Positions 26,141 to 35,291 of a DNA stretch of 64,000 nt are shown here, one piece after another. Positions within the stretch are counted from its first letter, which is position 1; the number at the start of each line of letters is the position of its first letter. The stretch is from NCBI GenBank assembly GCA_903899015.1, contig CAIUHP010000048.1, forward strand, positions 21,362 to 85,361. The letters run 5' to 3'. Under the pieces are notes generated by a model that was not told where the DNA came from, did no database searches, and worked only from the letters and a program-made list of their open reading frames with translations. Position numbers and translations under genes: made by a program. Source of the stretch: an uncultured Armatimonadota bacterium (GTDB lineage: Bacteria > Armatimonadota > Fimbriimonadia > Fimbriimonadales > Fimbriimonadaceae).

Positions 26141-26704
26141 CTACGAGCCTGTTGCCTTGGACAGCGGCTTTGAGAAAGGTAGTTTTGGGATCAGTAAGGA
26201 GATTAGGCAGGCAGAGCCGATGCCAAGTCCGATTCCGCCAAGGACATCGGTTGGCCAATGCACGCCGCGGTAGATGCGACTGAGACCGACGAGTATCGCC
26301 CAAATGAAGGATGATGCTCCCGCCCAACGATATCGTGAATTCCATGTGAGAAGGGTCAACATCATCGCAAAACCGAATGCGGTTGTCGTGTGACCGCTTG
26401 GAAAACTGCGCGTATGAATAGGCTCTTCTACGATGGCGATCTTCAGCATGCTGGGACGATCTCGAGGAGTTAGCTCCTTGATTCCATCCGCAAAGATAAT
26501 TCCGGACACGATCACGTTCAGTATCAACGGAAAGACAAAATGTCGAGTCGATTTGCTCACCAAAAAGATGAACGGAACAAGGGCTGGGAACAGACCCAGG
26601 CCAGTGTAACTAAAGAACGCGAAGAACGGATCGAGCCACGGCCGATGCCACCCGAGGTTGATCGCATTAAAGAGTTCGTGATCTAGCTGGTAAACCCAAT
26701 CCAC
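26141..26704 (-). CDS. PAP2-family membrane phosphatase
   Basis: 187 residues with about five TM segments. All three PAP2 phosphatase motifs are present: KELTPRDRP, PSGHT and SRIYRGVHWPTDV (nucleophile His in the third). Members dephosphorylate lipid phosphates such as undecaprenyl diphosphate or phosphatidic acid at the outer face of the membrane. Substrate cannot be told from sequence. It lies directly downstream (five bases) of the anti-sigma gene on the same strand, so may belong to the ECF sigma operon. Confidence 0.92.
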   Translation of the reverse strand: MDWVYQLDHELFNAINLGWHRPWLDPFFAFFSYTGLGLFPALVPFIFLVSKSTRHFVFPLILNVIVSGIIFADGIKELTPRDRPSMLKIAIVEEPIHTRSFPSGHTTTAFGFAMMLTLLTWNSRYRWAGASSFIWAILVGLSRIYRGVHWPTDVLGGIGLGIGSACLISLLIPKLPFSKPLSKATGS

Positions 26705-26709
26705 TTTAA

Positions 26710-28122
26710 CTAGGGTACCGACTTGGCCTTGGGTTTCTCAGTAAGCACGATAGTGATTCTGCGCATTCTCGTCTGACGGGTCGGATCCAGTCGTCTGGGT
26801 TGCTCTTGATCTTTGGCCATTTGAGGGGCGATGACGCCCGGTCTGCTCGCCATTTTTCCGCCAGCCATCTCCGATGTCGATCTGTTGACAGGCTTAGAAT
26901 TTGCATCACTCAAACGACGTGTCTCAGCAAACTTCGAGCGGCTGGTGAAAGCCGTTTCGGGTTTGACCTTATCAGCGGCCGGGTTGGAGCCTAGCTTCAC
27001 GTTCGTGCCATTCGAATCCTTAGCGCTTAACGTCGAAAATGAATCGTTAACTTTCAATTTCTTCGTGTTCGCAGAATTGTTGGGTGCAGCTCCACCACCC
27101 CCTCCAAAACCTCGTGCATTTCGTCCTGCATTTCCACCGGCTCCGCCACCCATCCCACCATTGTTGGCCGCACCGAAAGCGGCTCCCGCAAATGAATTCT
27201 GCGCTACAGAGGGTAGTGGTTCCGTTAGCTTCTTTAGGGACTGAATCGTTTGTTCAGCCATGTCCTCCGGAACATCGATGACAATGGTCTTTTCTTTCGC
27301 TGATTTCTCCTGAGTCGAGACATTTGCGGGCGCATAGTCTGCAACTTCATATTTGCCAACGAGAGCCATAACTTGTTTTTGACCAGATTCCGCAGACTCA
27401 AATCCTAACAGGATTACTTGGGAATTTGGCTTGGCCGCAACTGCAGATAGAGTGACCGCTCCAGTTGACGAAGCTCCTCCTGTTACGGAAGTGGGTGCGA
27501 GTGATAGTGAAAGAGGACGCTTTGAAACATTCGATGCAACGCGACTTTTCAGCGACTCCATATTTGTTTCACGTGCCCGCTTACCTGCTGTGGGAGGAGG
27601 AGTTGGTTCGCTTGATACGGAGCCGATCGTAGGGGATGGCGATTGGTTAATGGGTGATGTTGTGGTTGGAGCTTTGCTATTGAGTGCGACTCTTTGATGA
27701 GGCGCGGCGGGTGCCGCTGATTTTGCCATGACCTCTGCCTGCGATTTGGCATCGGCCTGAAACGAATTTGCCGCCATTGTGCCGGCACTTGCGCTTGAGT
27801 CAGCCGAATCGGATGAACTCATCATTGGGCGAATGACCGATATTGCTAGGACGCAAGCGCCCGCTAATCCCCCGATCCATACGACGCGCCCCCAGTTAAG
27901 TCGCACTGGTTTTGGACGACCTTGAAGTGCCTTAAGAGTGTTCTCCAATCCCATCGGTTCCAGTTGTTGAGCCGCTTGAGAAATGGCCACTGAGAGCGCT
28001 CGAAGTTCATCTGCTTCTCGCTGGAGCTCAGGAGAATGCTTGAGGGCCGTTTCTATTTCCGACATTCTGGCGGGATCGAGTTCCCCGTCGAGATATGCTT
28101 TGAGGTCGTCGTGCATGTTCAT
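26710..28122 (-). CDS. Anti-sigma-like membrane protein with Gly-rich extracytoplasmic part
   Basis: 470 residues. The N-terminal 60 residues (DDLKAYLDGELDPARMSEIE, LQREADELRAL) look like the cytoplasmic helix bundle of anti-sigma factors, but without the HxxxCxxC zinc motif. One TM (GRVVWIGGLAGACVLAISVI, about 80-100) is followed by a long, Ser/Ala/Pro-rich region, a domain with VILLGFESAESGQKQVMALV and VIDVPEDMAEQTIQSLKKL, and a Gly-rich segment (GGMGGGAGGNAGRNARGFGG). The start overlaps the ECF sigma gene by four bases, the usual sigma/anti-sigma layout. Confidence 0.78.
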   Translation of the reverse strand: MNMHDDLKAYLDGELDPARMSEIETALKHSPELQREADELRALSVAISQAAQQLEPMGLENTLKALQGRPKPVRLNWGRVVWIGGLAGACVLAISVIRPMMSSSDSADSSASAGTMAANSFQADAKSQAEVMAKSAAPAAPHQRVALNSKAPTTTSPINQSPSPTIGSVSSEPTPPPTAGKRARETNMESLKSRVASNVSKRPLSLSLAPTSVTGGASSTGAVTLSAVAAKPNSQVILLGFESAESGQKQVMALVGKYEVADYAPANVSTQEKSAKEKTIVIDVPEDMAEQTIQSLKKLTEPLPSVAQNSFAGAAFGAANNGGMGGGAGGNAGRNARGFGGGGGAAPNNSANTKKLKVNDSFSTLSAKDSNGTNVKLGSNPAADKVKPETAFTSRSKFAETRRLSDANSKPVNRSTSEMAGGKMASRPGVIAPQMAKDQEQPRRLDPTRQTRMRRITIVLTEKPKAKSVP

Positions 28123-28625
28123 CGAGTCGCCTCCTCCGCAACGAATAGCGATCGTCTCATTTGTTGAAAAGCATGATGGAGCCGCGACTTTACGGTTCCT
28201 ACTGGGACTTGGAGGATTTCAGCCGCCTCTTCATAAGTTAAGCCTTCAATCTCATGAAGAATGACAACTTCTCGATGCTCGCTCGAAAGTTTTGCCAAAG
28301 CCTGCGATAAGGCATGCCGGTCAACAATTGAGTCCTCACCGCTCGACTGTTGAATTTGGTCGGTTTCTAGGATCAACGACACGGGTTCGATCGCGAATTT
28401 TCGAGTCGCTCTTCGACACTCATTGAGAGCAATACCAAAAAGCCATGTCGAGAGGGTGGAATCTCCCCTAAACTTATGAAGCACTTTCTGTGCCGTCAAA
28501 AATGTCTCCTGTGATACATCAGATGCTCGATCAACTCCAACTCGGCGCGCACAGAACCGAAACACAGCATCGTAATGTTGCCGTGCAATGCTAGCCATGT
28601 CCAGGTCATTTGATTTCCAAAGCAT
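28119..28625 (-). CDS. ECF-family RNA polymerase sigma factor
   Basis: 168 residues with region 2 (YDAVFRFCARRVGVDRASDVSQETFLTAQKVLHKFRGDSTLSTWLFGIALNECRR pattern, split here as DVSQETFLTAQ and STLSTWLFGIALNECRR) and region 4 (LSSEHREVVILHEIEGLTYEEAAEIL, VGTVKSRLHHAFQQMRR). It is the size of RpoE-type ECF factors. An ATG at 28601 is an alternative start. It is followed by its probable anti-sigma with a four-base overlap and then a PAP2 phosphatase, which suggests an envelope-stress or lipid-cycle regulon. Confidence 0.92.
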   Translation of the reverse strand: MLWKSNDLDMASIARQHYDAVFRFCARRVGVDRASDVSQETFLTAQKVLHKFRGDSTLSTWLFGIALNECRRATRKFAIEPVSLILETDQIQQSSGEDSIVDRHALSQALAKLSSEHREVVILHEIEGLTYEEAAEILQVPVGTVKSRLHHAFQQMRRSLFVAEEATR

Positions 28626-28759
28626 GGGCTGACTTAGCGCTGTTTACGTCTTCTCAAGGTATGTGTCCATAAAACTTGCAAGGGTTCAATCAATAATAGC
28701 GGTCTTTTAGTCTAAAAGCGTTCACACTCAGTCAGTAGCTATCGGGGACACTCCAAAAG

Positions 28760-29099
28760 ATGGTCTTGGAAGCCATGCCGATTGAGGATTTGAAAGTTGG
28801 TTCAAAGTACAGACTGGTTAGCGAGAGGGGGCACATACTATGTTCTGGCCTTCGTGTGGTTAGGAACTGCCCTCTTCTTCTATATTCAAGGTGCAAAGTA
28901 TGGCAACCAAATCGGTAATCCTAATGACGGATGCCTCTACGGAGTTTGTTGCATCATTTTGACGTTCTTTGGTGGAGGGCTAGGCTTTTTGCTCTTAGTG
29001 CACCACTATCCCTATTTTATTCTTAGTTCATGTACGGGAGCGGTCCTCTTCCCCTCTCTCGGATCGATTTTTATTCTTGCACGCACGAAGAAAGGATAA
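28760..29099 (+). pseudogene. Small membrane protein gene, possibly frameshifted at a G5 run
   Basis: The open frame from TTG at 28797 gives 100 residues with about three TM segments (YYVLAFVWLGTALFFYI; LYGVCCIILTFFGGGLGFLLLV; FILSSCTGAVLFPSLGSIFILA). An ATG at 28760 in another frame encodes MVLEAMPIEDLKVGSKYRLV, then SERG, up to a GGGGG run near 28826-28830. Removing one G joins it to the membrane frame as SERGTYYVLAFVW, giving a sensible soluble start plus TMs. So this is either an intact gene with a TTG start, or a gene broken (or read by slippage) at the G run. No family is recognised. Confidence 0.5.
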
Positions 29100-29150
29100 G
29101 TAAATCCAACTTCAGCGATATCGTCGTTTCTGTGGCCATAATCAGCCTCA

Positions 29151-30227
29151 ATGTCGAGAAAGATTGCAGTTTTAGCAGGTGACGGGATCGGTCCCGAAGT
29201 GGTCGGCGAGGCCGTGAAAGTCCTCAAGCGTATCAGTAGCGCATTTGAGTTTGAACATGCTCTTGTGGGCGGCGCTGCCTACGACGATGGTGGGCATCCG
29301 ATGCCGCAATCGACTTTGGATCTCTGTCGAGCATCCGATGCGGTTCTACTAGGTGCAGTGGGTGGCCCCAAATACGATAAGATCCAACCACCCGAAATGC
29401 GCCCGGAAGTTGGTGCTCTCCTTCCATTGCGCTCCGAACTCAACTTGTACGCCAATGTTCGACCTGCGAAAACTCTAAACGCGCTTAAGGATTCCAGCCC
29501 TCTCCGTGGAGATCGAGGAGTCATGGACTTAGTTGTCATGCGCGAACTTACGGGTGGGATTTATTTTGCTCGACCACGCGAACGAAGAGATGATGGCAAT
29601 ACAGCCGTGGATACCTGCATCTATCGTCGACACGAGGTCGTACGGATTGCCGAACGAGCATTTGAAATCGCACGCCAGCGGCGACGCGAGATTGTGAGCG
29701 TCGACAAGGCGAACGTGCTTGAAACATCAAGGCTATGGCGAGAAGTAGTGACTGAAATGGCACCTTCCTATCCCGATGTGAAGGTTTCTCACATGCTCGT
29801 TGACAATTGCGCGATGCAACTGGTCCGAGACCCATCGCAGTTCGATGTGATTCTTACCGAAAACATGTTTGGTGACATCCTTTCGGACGAGGCTTCAATG
29901 ATTACCGGCTCCCTCGGATTGTTGCCTTCGGCTTCGCTAAGTGATCCAAAAGAGGGTCGAGTTTTTGGGCTCTACGAACCGGTTCACGGTTCTGCTCCGG
30001 ATATTGCCGGCCTTGGAAAAGCAAATCCGATTGCCACGATCTTGAGCGCCGCGATGATGCTTCGTTACTCCTTTGACGATGACGCGGCTGCACTCGTGAT
30101 CGAGAATGCGGTGGATGCCGTTTTAGACGCCGGAATTCGAACCGCTGACATCATGTCGGAAGGATGCCAACTGGTATCCACCTCTGAAATGGGTGAGGCA
30201 ATTTCACAGCGAATTTTGCTTTCCTGA
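29151..30227 (+). CDS. leuB: 3-isopropylmalate dehydrogenase
   Basis: 358 residues; oxidative decarboxylation of 3-isopropylmalate with NAD in leucine synthesis. [22 protein letters not shown] is the N-terminus, [11 protein letters not shown] carries substrate-binding Arg, [16 protein letters not shown] with the following [13 protein letters not shown] are LeuB landmarks, [17 protein letters not shown] has the catalytic Lys, and [17 protein letters not shown] the metal-binding Asp residues. [19 protein letters not shown] is the NAD-binding loop with the NAD-type Asp. It is alone, without leuA/C/D beside it, and is followed 15 bases later by an MFS transporter. Confidence 0.96.
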   Translation: MSRKIAVLAGDGIGPEVVGEAVKVLKRISSAFEFEHALVGGAAYDDGGHPMPQSTLDLCRASDAVLLGAVGGPKYDKIQPPEMRPEVGALLPLRSELNLYANVRPAKTLNALKDSSPLRGDRGVMDLVVMRELTGGIYFARPRERRDDGNTAVDTCIYRRHEVVRIAERAFEIARQRRREIVSVDKANVLETSRLWREVVTEMAPSYPDVKVSHMLVDNCAMQLVRDPSQFDVILTENMFGDILSDEASMITGSLGLLPSASLSDPKEGRVFGLYEPVHGSAPDIAGLGKANPIATILSAAMMLRYSFDDDAAALVIENAVDAVLDAGIRTADIMSEGCQLVSTSEMGEAISQRILLS

Positions 30228-30240
30228 TTCTAGGAATCAG
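30224..30240. repeat. Perfect inverted repeat across the leuB stop
   Basis: CTGATTC-TAG-GAATCAG forms a 7-bp stem with a 3-base loop. It contains the leuB stop codon and ends at the GTG just before the ATG of the MFS gene, so it can hide that ribosome-binding region or couple the two genes. Confidence 0.5.
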
Positions 30241-30242
30241 TG

Positions 30243-31568
30243 ATGAAACCGATGGCGAACAGGCACGGATTGGAGCCAGTTAAAAGTCCTCTAAACCTAC
30301 GCGCTAACCCATCGGTTTACATTTACATTTCAGTTCTCTCGTTTCTTTTCCTCTCGCCAGGAAATCTGGTCAATACCCCGCTTCAGTTCATCTATAAGAA
30401 CCAACTACACTTGGTTGCTTCCCAAACTGCGATCTTTAAGCTGATCATCAATCTACCGGGATTTTTTGCGTTCCTCTTCGGAATTTGCCGAGACCGATTC
30501 AATCCCCTTAAGATGGGTGACCGTGGTTTTATCCTCATCTTCGGTTCCTTGAGTGCCTTTGTCTTTATTGCCTTGTCTCAGGTTCCACTAACGGTCTATA
30601 CGCTTGGAGCAGGGCTGATCCTTTGGGGCATTGCTTTAGGAATGGTTGGGGCCTCTTATCAGGCAATCATGCGCAATATCTCTGAAGTTCGGATGATGAG
30701 CGGACGAATGAGCACCACCTACAATCTTTTAGGAGCGGGAATCCCCATGCTAGCTCTTTACGGGGGTGGATGGCTTGCCGAAAAGCTCGATTGGCGGACT
30801 CTCTTGTTGACGATCGGCTTTACCTATTTTGCACTCGGGCTCGTAGCGCTTTGGAAGCCGAAAGTGGTCTTTCATGGGCTCGGGGACTATGGCAATCAAA
30901 CCTTTGAACAGATAACAAGAGATCTCAGACTGTTAGCGAGAAATCGGGGATTTTGGATTGCGGTCGCCATGTGGGGGGTATGGGCGTTCTCGCCATCCGG
31001 ACCGACTCCACTCATGTATTTCTTGACCGATACATTGAAGATGAGGCCTCTCCAATACTCGACCTTCAACGCGATTTTTAATGGCGCAGCGCTTCCGACG
31101 ATCATGTTGTTCGGAGTTCTTTGCAAGAAAGTCAGCCTCTGGCGCCTGTTGCTCATTTCTACTGTGATTGGCATTCCTCAGTGGTTACCAGTGATGTTTA
31201 TCCACACTCCGCTCCAGTCTTATATCGTGGCGGCTTTGATAGGCCTTGGCGGTGGATTAGCTTCTACTGCGTATTACGGTTTGCTTTTCCGTGCCTGCCC
31301 AGAGAGTTTGGCGGGCACTGGAATGCTGGTCGCGGGAAGCATCGCGCTGATTGTCATCGAGGTTGGAAATGTCCTAGGTGGCTACATCTACTCAGCTTGG
31401 GGATTTGCTGGCTGTGCCATCGTAACCAGTCTTGCTTATTGCGTTCTCCTACCTCTGTGTTTTGCGCTACCAAGAAGTCTCGTTCAACCGGTAGACAATG
31501 AGCATGTGCCGACCCTTTCTGAGATTGTCCTCGCTGAGGAAGTTGCTCAAGAAGTGCCTTTGATATGA
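30243..31568 (+). CDS. MFS transporter
   Basis: 441 residues with about 12 transmembrane segments and an MFS layout: cytoplasmic loop RDRFNPLKMGDRG between TM2 and TM3, long central loop (WKPKVVFHGLGDYGNQTFEQITRD), and symmetric halves. SGRMSTTYNLLGAGIPM and SPSGPTPLMYFLTD suggest a distant tie to the BT1/folate-biopterin or PucC-like branches, but the substrate is not clear. ATG at 30243 is preferred to the GTG at 30240. It follows leuB closely and may share its transcript. A hairpin between its stop and the convergent prepilin gene probably ends transcription. Confidence 0.85.
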   Translation: MKPMANRHGLEPVKSPLNLRANPSVYIYISVLSFLFLSPGNLVNTPLQFIYKNQLHLVASQTAIFKLIINLPGFFAFLFGICRDRFNPLKMGDRGFILIFGSLSAFVFIALSQVPLTVYTLGAGLILWGIALGMVGASYQAIMRNISEVRMMSGRMSTTYNLLGAGIPMLALYGGGWLAEKLDWRTLLLTIGFTYFALGLVALWKPKVVFHGLGDYGNQTFEQITRDLRLLARNRGFWIAVAMWGVWAFSPSGPTPLMYFLTDTLKMRPLQYSTFNAIFNGAALPTIMLFGVLCKKVSLWRLLLISTVIGIPQWLPVMFIHTPLQSYIVAALIGLGGGLASTAYYGLLFRACPESLAGTGMLVAGSIALIVIEVGNVLGGYIYSAWGFAGCAIVTSLAYCVLLPLCFALPRSLVQPVDNEHVPTLSEIVLAEEVAQEVPLI

Positions 31569-31573
31569 AGAAT

Positions 31574-31602
31574 GCCTCCATCCAGAATCTCTGGATGGAG
31601 GC
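31574..31602. terminator. Convergent hairpin between MFS and prepilin genes
   Basis: GCCTCCATCCAG (31574-31585) and CTGGATGGAGGC (31591-31602) form a perfect 12-bp stem with a 5-base loop, centred in the 55-base gap of two convergent genes. T-runs are weak on both sides. Confidence 0.7.
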
Positions 31603-31623
31603 GTCGATGTTGATTTGCTAGCC

Positions 31624-32583
31624 TTAGTTGCCGCAGTTAGGGTGAGCACCCTCAACGTCGGTTGACCAGTAGCAGATGTTGCCAACGGTAGCGTGCCAGT
31701 CGAGGTTCTTCGCGTGGCCGTCAACCCATTGAACATTCAGCTTGCCATTGTGTCGCTTCTGAATGAGAGTCGTTGCCGATGGAAGGAAGCTGCTGTAGCT
31801 CTGACCAGACTGAGTCCAGTTTGAACCACCTTGGTTCATCCAATATCCAACGTAGTTGGAGTTTTGGTTCGTCACGTAAGCTAGCTCATTTCCGTTGAGG
31901 TTAGCCGTGATTTGAACACCCGAGTCGTTGCTCGCTGAAATGTCAGGACCTGCACCATAGTAGCTGGCGTCGATGATCATGATCGTGCCTGCAACACGTG
32001 GAACGGATGTGAGTGTTGGAGGTGAAGGAAGGTTCGCTGAGCCACCGCTTGTGTTTGCGCCTGGGCTGAGCCAGAAGTCGTTGTGACCGTAGCTGTTCTG
32101 TCCACCGTAGTTGTTGCCAGCTTTAGCACCGTTGGCATTTTGGAAGCCAACCGCGGTTCCGCTACCTGGATAGAATGGACTTGTTGTGTCTGGATCCTTG
32201 TATAGGTTGAAGTTCTTTGTATATGGGTAGAGCGTATAAGCCCAGTAGAGTCTCTGGTTGACTGCGCTTCCTACTCCACCGGCCTGGTCAGGAGCGGTTG
32301 AGTTCAAGTTGCCGTTTCCGTCGAGGTACTCGGAGCATGTCTGAACTGCTGAGTAGTTGTTGGCTGCGTTTCCACCGCAGTTCCATCGGTGAGCGTATAG
32401 GGCGTCGTCTGCATCACCGGCATACATAATGGATGCTAGTCCAAGCTGCTTGAGGTTGTTCAAGCAGGATGTTTTCTTAGCTGCTTCTTTGGCCTGTGCG
32501 AAGACTGGGAACAAGATCGCTGCGAGGATCGCGATAATTGCGATAACCACAAGAAGTTCAATAAGGGTAAAGGCTTTTTTCAT
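31624..32583 (-). CDS. Large DUF1559-type prepilin
   Basis: 319 residues. The prepilin signal is very short (MKKA before [16 protein letters not shown]), followed by [33 protein letters not shown]. The large C-terminal domain ends with a H-X-DG-type motif ([19 protein letters not shown]), usual in the DUF1559/H-X9-DG prepilins expanded in Armatimonadota, Planctomycetota and Verrucomicrobiota. Several Cys are present (CGG, TCSEY, CYW, HPNCGN), possibly in disulfides. The ATG at 32583 with GGAG upstream is chosen over an upstream ATG at 32598. It is monocistronic and may be assembled by the gsp/pil-like machine at 7.9-20 kb. Confidence 0.9.
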   Translation of the reverse strand: MKKAFTLIELLVVIAIIAILAAILFPVFAQAKEAAKKTSCLNNLKQLGLASIMYAGDADDALYAHRWNCGGNAANNYSAVQTCSEYLDGNGNLNSTAPDQAGGVGSAVNQRLYWAYTLYPYTKNFNLYKDPDTTSPFYPGSGTAVGFQNANGAKAGNNYGGQNSYGHNDFWLSPGANTSGGSANLPSPPTLTSVPRVAGTIMIIDASYYGAGPDISASNDSGVQITANLNGNELAYVTNQNSNYVGYWMNQGGSNWTQSGQSYSSFLPSATTLIQKRHNGKLNVQWVDGHAKNLDWHATVGNICYWSTDVEGAHPNCGN

Positions 32584-32658
32584 GTTTATAGACTCCAACT
32601 GCCCCCACGGACGAGGCCCGGAACATATGATAGGGAATTGTGCAGGTTAAGATCATCC

Positions 32659-32697
32659 CCTTACGTTGCCTTAACACAACCTTAGTCGGCCCTTAAC
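32659..32697 (-). promoter_or_regulatory. Four phased CCTTA repeats upstream of the prepilin gene
   Basis: CCTTA begins at 32659, 32669, 32680 and 32691, spacings 10, 11 and 11 bases; on the coding strand these read TAAGG/GTTAAGG. Direct repeats with one-turn phasing are the usual binding pattern of PhoB/OmpR-type response regulators. The array lies about 75-115 bases before the prepilin start. Confidence 0.5.
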
Positions 32698-32746
32698 AAT
32701 GCGCATAAAATATCTTAGTTAACCGGTTAACTCAGTGGCCATTGAC

Positions 32747-32780
32747 AAAAAAAGGCTCTCCGACCGTCTGGTCGGAGAGC
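32747..32780 (-). terminator. Rho-independent terminator of clpC
   Basis: On the minus strand GCTCTCCGACC (32770-32780) pairs with GGTCGGAGAGC (32755-32765) in an 11-bp stem with a four-base loop, followed by a run of seven T residues (32747-32753 as A on the plus strand). It lies 16 bases past the clpC stop. Confidence 0.93.
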
Positions 32781-32795
32781 TGTGATCGTTAAGGG

Positions 32796-35291
32796 TTACT
32801 TTGAGGCGAGTTCTTTTTCAGGAGCACCACCGGTTTCGGCACCTTGTCTCTTAAAGATCACGGTACCGTCAACCAGATCGGCCATGATGAGATCGCCTGA
32901 TTGGAATCGACCCAGCAAGAGCTCCTCGCTGAGAGGATCTTCGATGAAGCGCTGAACGGCTCGTCGAAGTGGTCGAGCGCCAAGGTTGGCGTCGTAACCC
33001 TGCTCTACGAGCATGCTCTTCACTGCATCGCTTAGCTGAATGGTGATACCCATGGCAGTTGCCTGCTGATTCACTCGCTTCAGATAGAGGTCGGCAATTT
33101 GAAGAATCTCTTCTCGCTTCAAGTGCTGGAACACGATGACTTCGTCAACACGATTGAGGAACTCGGGGCGGAAGAGCTTCTTCATTTCTTCAACCATCTT
33201 GTTCTTCATGGATTCGTAAGTCTTCGGGTCACTCAAATCCAACTTAACGTCTCGCAAGCCAAGTGGCTTGTCTTGCTCGATCGGTCTAACTCCGACGTTC
33301 GACGTCATGATGATAATGGTGTTTCTGAAGTCAACCGTTCGCCCTTGGCTATCAGTCAACTGTCCGTCTTCCATCACCTGCAAGAGGATATTGAAAACCT
33401 CCGGGTGAGCCTTTTCGATTTCATCAAGAAGAACTACACAATAAGGGTTTCGTCGGACCTGTTCGGTTAACTGACCGCCCTCATCGTAACCTACATATCC
33501 GGGAGGGGCTCCTAGCAGTCTACTGACTGCAAATCGCTCCATATATTCGGACATATCGATTCGGACCATGCTCGATTCCTTTTCGTAAAGGTAACCAGCA
33601 AGTGCCTTGGCAAGTTCAGTTTTTCCAACTCCAGTAGGTCCCAGGAAGATGAAGCTACCCATCGGTCGCTTAGGGTCTTTGAGGCCCGAACGCGCGCGTC
33701 GGATAGCTCGTGAAACGGCGACTACCGCATCATGCTGACCAACGATTCGCTCGTGGAGATCGGTTTCCATTCGAAGAAGTTTCTGGCTCTCTGCTTCGAC
33801 AAGCTTCGTAACCGGAATACCGGTCCAACTCTGAACGATGGATGCGATTTCAGCTTCCCCTACTACAGGTTCTGGCTTTGGCGCATTCTGCCACTCTTCT
33901 TCTCGCTGCTGAACGCTGAGTTCTAGCTCGTCGCGTTCTTGCTGCAATTTGACTAGCTGCTCTTCGTTTGTGCTTCTCTTTTCGAGATGCTCAACTTCAG
34001 CGCGTAGCTTCGAAAGTCGGGCTCGATCAGATCGAACTTCAGCGGGAGGCAAGCTTTGCTGGAGTCGGACACGTGAAGCAGCTTCGTCCACCAAATCGAT
34101 CGCCTTGTCAGGAAGGCTCCGGTCAGAGATATATCTCTGGCTGAGGGTAACGGCCGCGATAATAGCGTCATCAGTTATCTCAACTTGGTGATGAGCTTCG
34201 TATCGCTCTCGCAATCCTTTCATGATGTCGATTGCTTCTTCCTCACTAGGTTCTTTAACCTTTACAGCTTGGAATCGGCGCTCGAGAGCGGCATCCTTTT
34301 CAATGTACTTGCGGAACTCGTCTTGAGTTGTCGCGCCGATGCATTGAAGTTCTCCGCGTGCTAGAGCTGGCTTCATGATGTTGGAAGCATCGATGGCACC
34401 TTCGGCCGCGCCTGCTCCAACTAAAGTGTGAAGTTCGTCGATAAAGAGCACGACTTGGCCTTCTGCCTTGCGCACTTCTTCCATAACCTTCTTCATTCGC
34501 TCTTCAAATTCGCCGCGATACTTTGTTCCGGCGACGAGTCCAGCGAGATCGAGCGCAACGATTCTTTTATTGCGCAACAGGTCAGGAATGTCTCCGCTCA
34601 CGATTCGAAGGGCTAATCCTTCCGCGATTGCGGTTTTACCGACGCCTGGTTCTCCAATCAAACAAGGGTTGTTTTTTGTACGGCGGCACAAAATTTGCAT
34701 GACTCGCTCGATCTCGTTCTGTCTACCTACGACAGGGTCGAGTCGACCTTCACGGGCAAGTTCAGTTAGGTCTCTGCCGAACTCGTCCAAAGTCTGCGTT
34801 TTTGTTGTACCGGCAGCGGCGGAGCTTGGTGCTCTTCCGCCCGATTTAGTCTGAGTCTCATTGTCTTGGAGCGACATAACTTCTTTTCGCGCCTTTTCCA
34901 AATCGACACCTAATTTGGCAAGAACTCGTCCTGCAAGGCCATCTCCTTCTCGGATGAGGCCAAGCAACAAGTGCTCAGTGCCAATATAGTTATTATTGAG
35001 GTTGCGAGCTTCGTCGTACGCCAGGTCAATGACCCGCTTTGCTCGAGGAGTTAGTGTCATGTCCTGACTGGGTCGAGCATCTCCTCTTGGAAGTTGCTTT
35101 TCTACCTCAGCTCGGATCCGATTGAGGCTGACACCTAACTTTTCGAGCACACGTGCGGCGACGCTATCTGACTCTCGCACGAGTCCTAAGAGAAGGTGCT
35201 CCGTTGAAACGTAACCCTCCCCAAACTTCTGTGCCTCTTCTTGCGCATAGAAGACAACTTTTCTAGCGCGTTCTGTAAAGCGTTGCCACAT
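32796..35291 (-). CDS. clpC: ClpC-type AAA+ chaperone ATPase
   Basis: 831-residue protein unfoldase that feeds ClpP. It has two N-terminal Clp repeats (MWQRFTERARKVVFYAQEEA; LTPRAKRVIDLAYDEARNLN), D1 AAA domain with Walker A GEPGVGKTA, Walker B VVLFIDELHTLVGAG, a ClpC-type middle region (LSKLRAEVEHLEKRSTNEEQ...), and D2 with GPTGVGKTELAKALA, VVLLDEIEKAHP and C-terminal GARPLRRAVQRFIEDPLSEELL. The expected ClpP-binding loop lies in D2. There is no mcsA/mcsB/ctsR operon around it; it is single-gene with its own terminator. Confidence 0.96.
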   Translation of the reverse strand: MWQRFTERARKVVFYAQEEAQKFGEGYVSTEHLLLGLVRESDSVAARVLEKLGVSLNRIRAEVEKQLPRGDARPSQDMTLTPRAKRVIDLAYDEARNLNNNYIGTEHLLLGLIREGDGLAGRVLAKLGVDLEKARKEVMSLQDNETQTKSGGRAPSSAAAGTTKTQTLDEFGRDLTELAREGRLDPVVGRQNEIERVMQILCRRTKNNPCLIGEPGVGKTAIAEGLALRIVSGDIPDLLRNKRIVALDLAGLVAGTKYRGEFEERMKKVMEEVRKAEGQVVLFIDELHTLVGAGAAEGAIDASNIMKPALARGELQCIGATTQDEFRKYIEKDAALERRFQAVKVKEPSEEEAIDIMKGLRERYEAHHQVEITDDAIIAAVTLSQRYISDRSLPDKAIDLVDEAASRVRLQQSLPPAEVRSDRARLSKLRAEVEHLEKRSTNEEQLVKLQQERDELELSVQQREEEWQNAPKPEPVVGEAEIASIVQSWTGIPVTKLVEAESQKLLRMETDLHERIVGQHDAVVAVSRAIRRARSGLKDPKRPMGSFIFLGPTGVGKTELAKALAGYLYEKESSMVRIDMSEYMERFAVSRLLGAPPGYVGYDEGGQLTEQVRRNPYCVVLLDEIEKAHPEVFNILLQVMEDGQLTDSQGRTVDFRNTIIIMTSNVGVRPIEQDKPLGLRDVKLDLSDPKTYESMKNKMVEEMKKLFRPEFLNRVDEVIVFQHLKREEILQIADLYLKRVNQQATAMGITIQLSDAVKSMLVEQGYDANLGARPLRRAVQRFIEDPLSEELLLGRFQSGDLIMADLVDGTVIFKRQGAETGGAPEKELASK

